The notes beneath the pieces were generated by a model that was not told the origin of the DNA, made no database searches, and was given only the letters and a program-made list of their open reading frames with translations. Made by a program: the position numbers and the translations under genes. From contig CAYMSH010000368.1 in NCBI GenBank assembly GCA_964392945.1, positions 1-6,513 of the forward strand: DNA of 6,513 nucleotides. Direction: 5' to 3'. This document shows, one piece after another, positions 6,263 through 6,513 of this stretch (positions are counted from its first letter, which is position 1; each line of letters opens with the position of its first letter). Source of the stretch: BS750m-G57 sp964392945. GTDB taxonomy: Bacteria > Planctomycetota > Phycisphaerae > SM23-33.

Positions 6263-6513
6263 TTGATTAACCGTTTCAAGAGCGTTGTCCTGATCGTTAC
6301 CGTCGCGCTGTTTCTCGCCGGGGAGTCCCAGGCCGTCATCCAGGTCAAGATGCCTGTTTCGAAAATCTACGGGACATCGAAGGCGGTCTATGTCGGGTCA
6401 GTCTCCGCCGTTACGCCCGCGAGCCGATTGGTTGACGTAAAGGTCACCAGCACGTTTCGCGGAGATTCGCCGGGCGAGGCGATTCGTATACAGATCCTCT
6501 CGCCGGCCGATCT
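6263..6513 (+). CDS. Secreted protein of unknown function, N-terminal part (runs off right edge)
   Basis: The frame begins with TTG at 6263 and is open to the window edge, giving 83 codons. Residues 1-24 form a clear Sec signal peptide: INRFK, a hydrophobic core VVLIVTVALFLAG, then SQA before Val25 as a likely signal peptidase I site. The visible mature part (from VIQVKMPVSKIYG) alternates Val/Ile with polar residues (YVGSVSAV, LVDVKVTSTFRG, AIRIQIL), which suggests beta-strands of an extracytoplasmic domain. I do not recognise the family, and no catalytic motif is visible in this part. It lies 13 bases after the stop of the dikinase/membrane protein and shares the strand, so it is probably the third gene of the same operon. 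The rest of the gene is needed to identify it. Confidence 0.78.
   Translation, partial: MINRFKSVVLIVTVALFLAGESQAVIQVKMPVSKIYGTSKAVYVGSVSAVTPASRLVDVKVTSTFRGDSPGEAIRIQILSPAD

Noticed and set aside
6246..6266. ATG at 6246 followed by a short frame (MKEILF)
   Set aside because: It ends after six codons at 6264-6266 and overlaps both the dikinase stop and the ribosome binding site of the next gene.

Overview
The window looks like chromosomal DNA from a planctomycete, most likely a Phycisphaerae-like lineage. This is inferred from the moderately high GC, a secreted tetratricopeptide protein, a PQQ-like beta-propeller with an RGGPSR-type opening motif, and an unusual multidomain enzyme in an operon-like row. 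No rRNA, tRNA, mobile element or CRISPR array was seen. No database search was possible, so family names rest on motif recognition.

Layout. Positions 881 to 1 (minus strand) hold the first 293 codons of a secreted TPR protein that runs off the left edge. Positions 882-1027 form a divergent intergenic region with a good sigma70-like promoter facing left and a weaker one facing right, whose -10 elements overlap. From 1028 to the right edge three plus-strand genes are tightly packed: a membrane-anchored extracytoplasmic beta-propeller protein (1028-2623); a 1209-residue protein (2620-6249) that starts inside the propeller stop codon; and the start of a secreted protein (6263 onward, TTG start) whose ribosome binding site overlaps the previous stop codon.

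The 1209-residue protein is the main point of interest. Its first ~830 residues are a soluble ATP-grasp plus swivelling-histidine dikinase of the PEP synthase / rifampin phosphotransferase type. All expected phosphotransfer residues are present, but there is no PEP/pyruvate-binding TIM barrel, so it should not be called a pyruvate phosphate dikinase. Its last ~340 residues are a membrane domain whose order matches Oxa1-superfamily insertases of the EMC3/TMCO1/archaeal DUF106 type: helix, charged cytoplasmic linker, Met/Pro-rich helix, long loop, then a C-terminal Gly-Trp...Tyr...Arg helix. One extra helix before the core gives it the N-outside topology that superfamily needs while keeping the kinase in the cytoplasm.

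Taken together, the plus-strand genes look like an envelope-associated module: an extracytoplasmic propeller, a possible ATP-driven phosphotransferase fused to an insertase-like membrane domain, and a secreted protein. The divergent TPR protein may or may not belong to it. The functional link is inference; the gene order, overlaps and in-frame fusion are seen directly.
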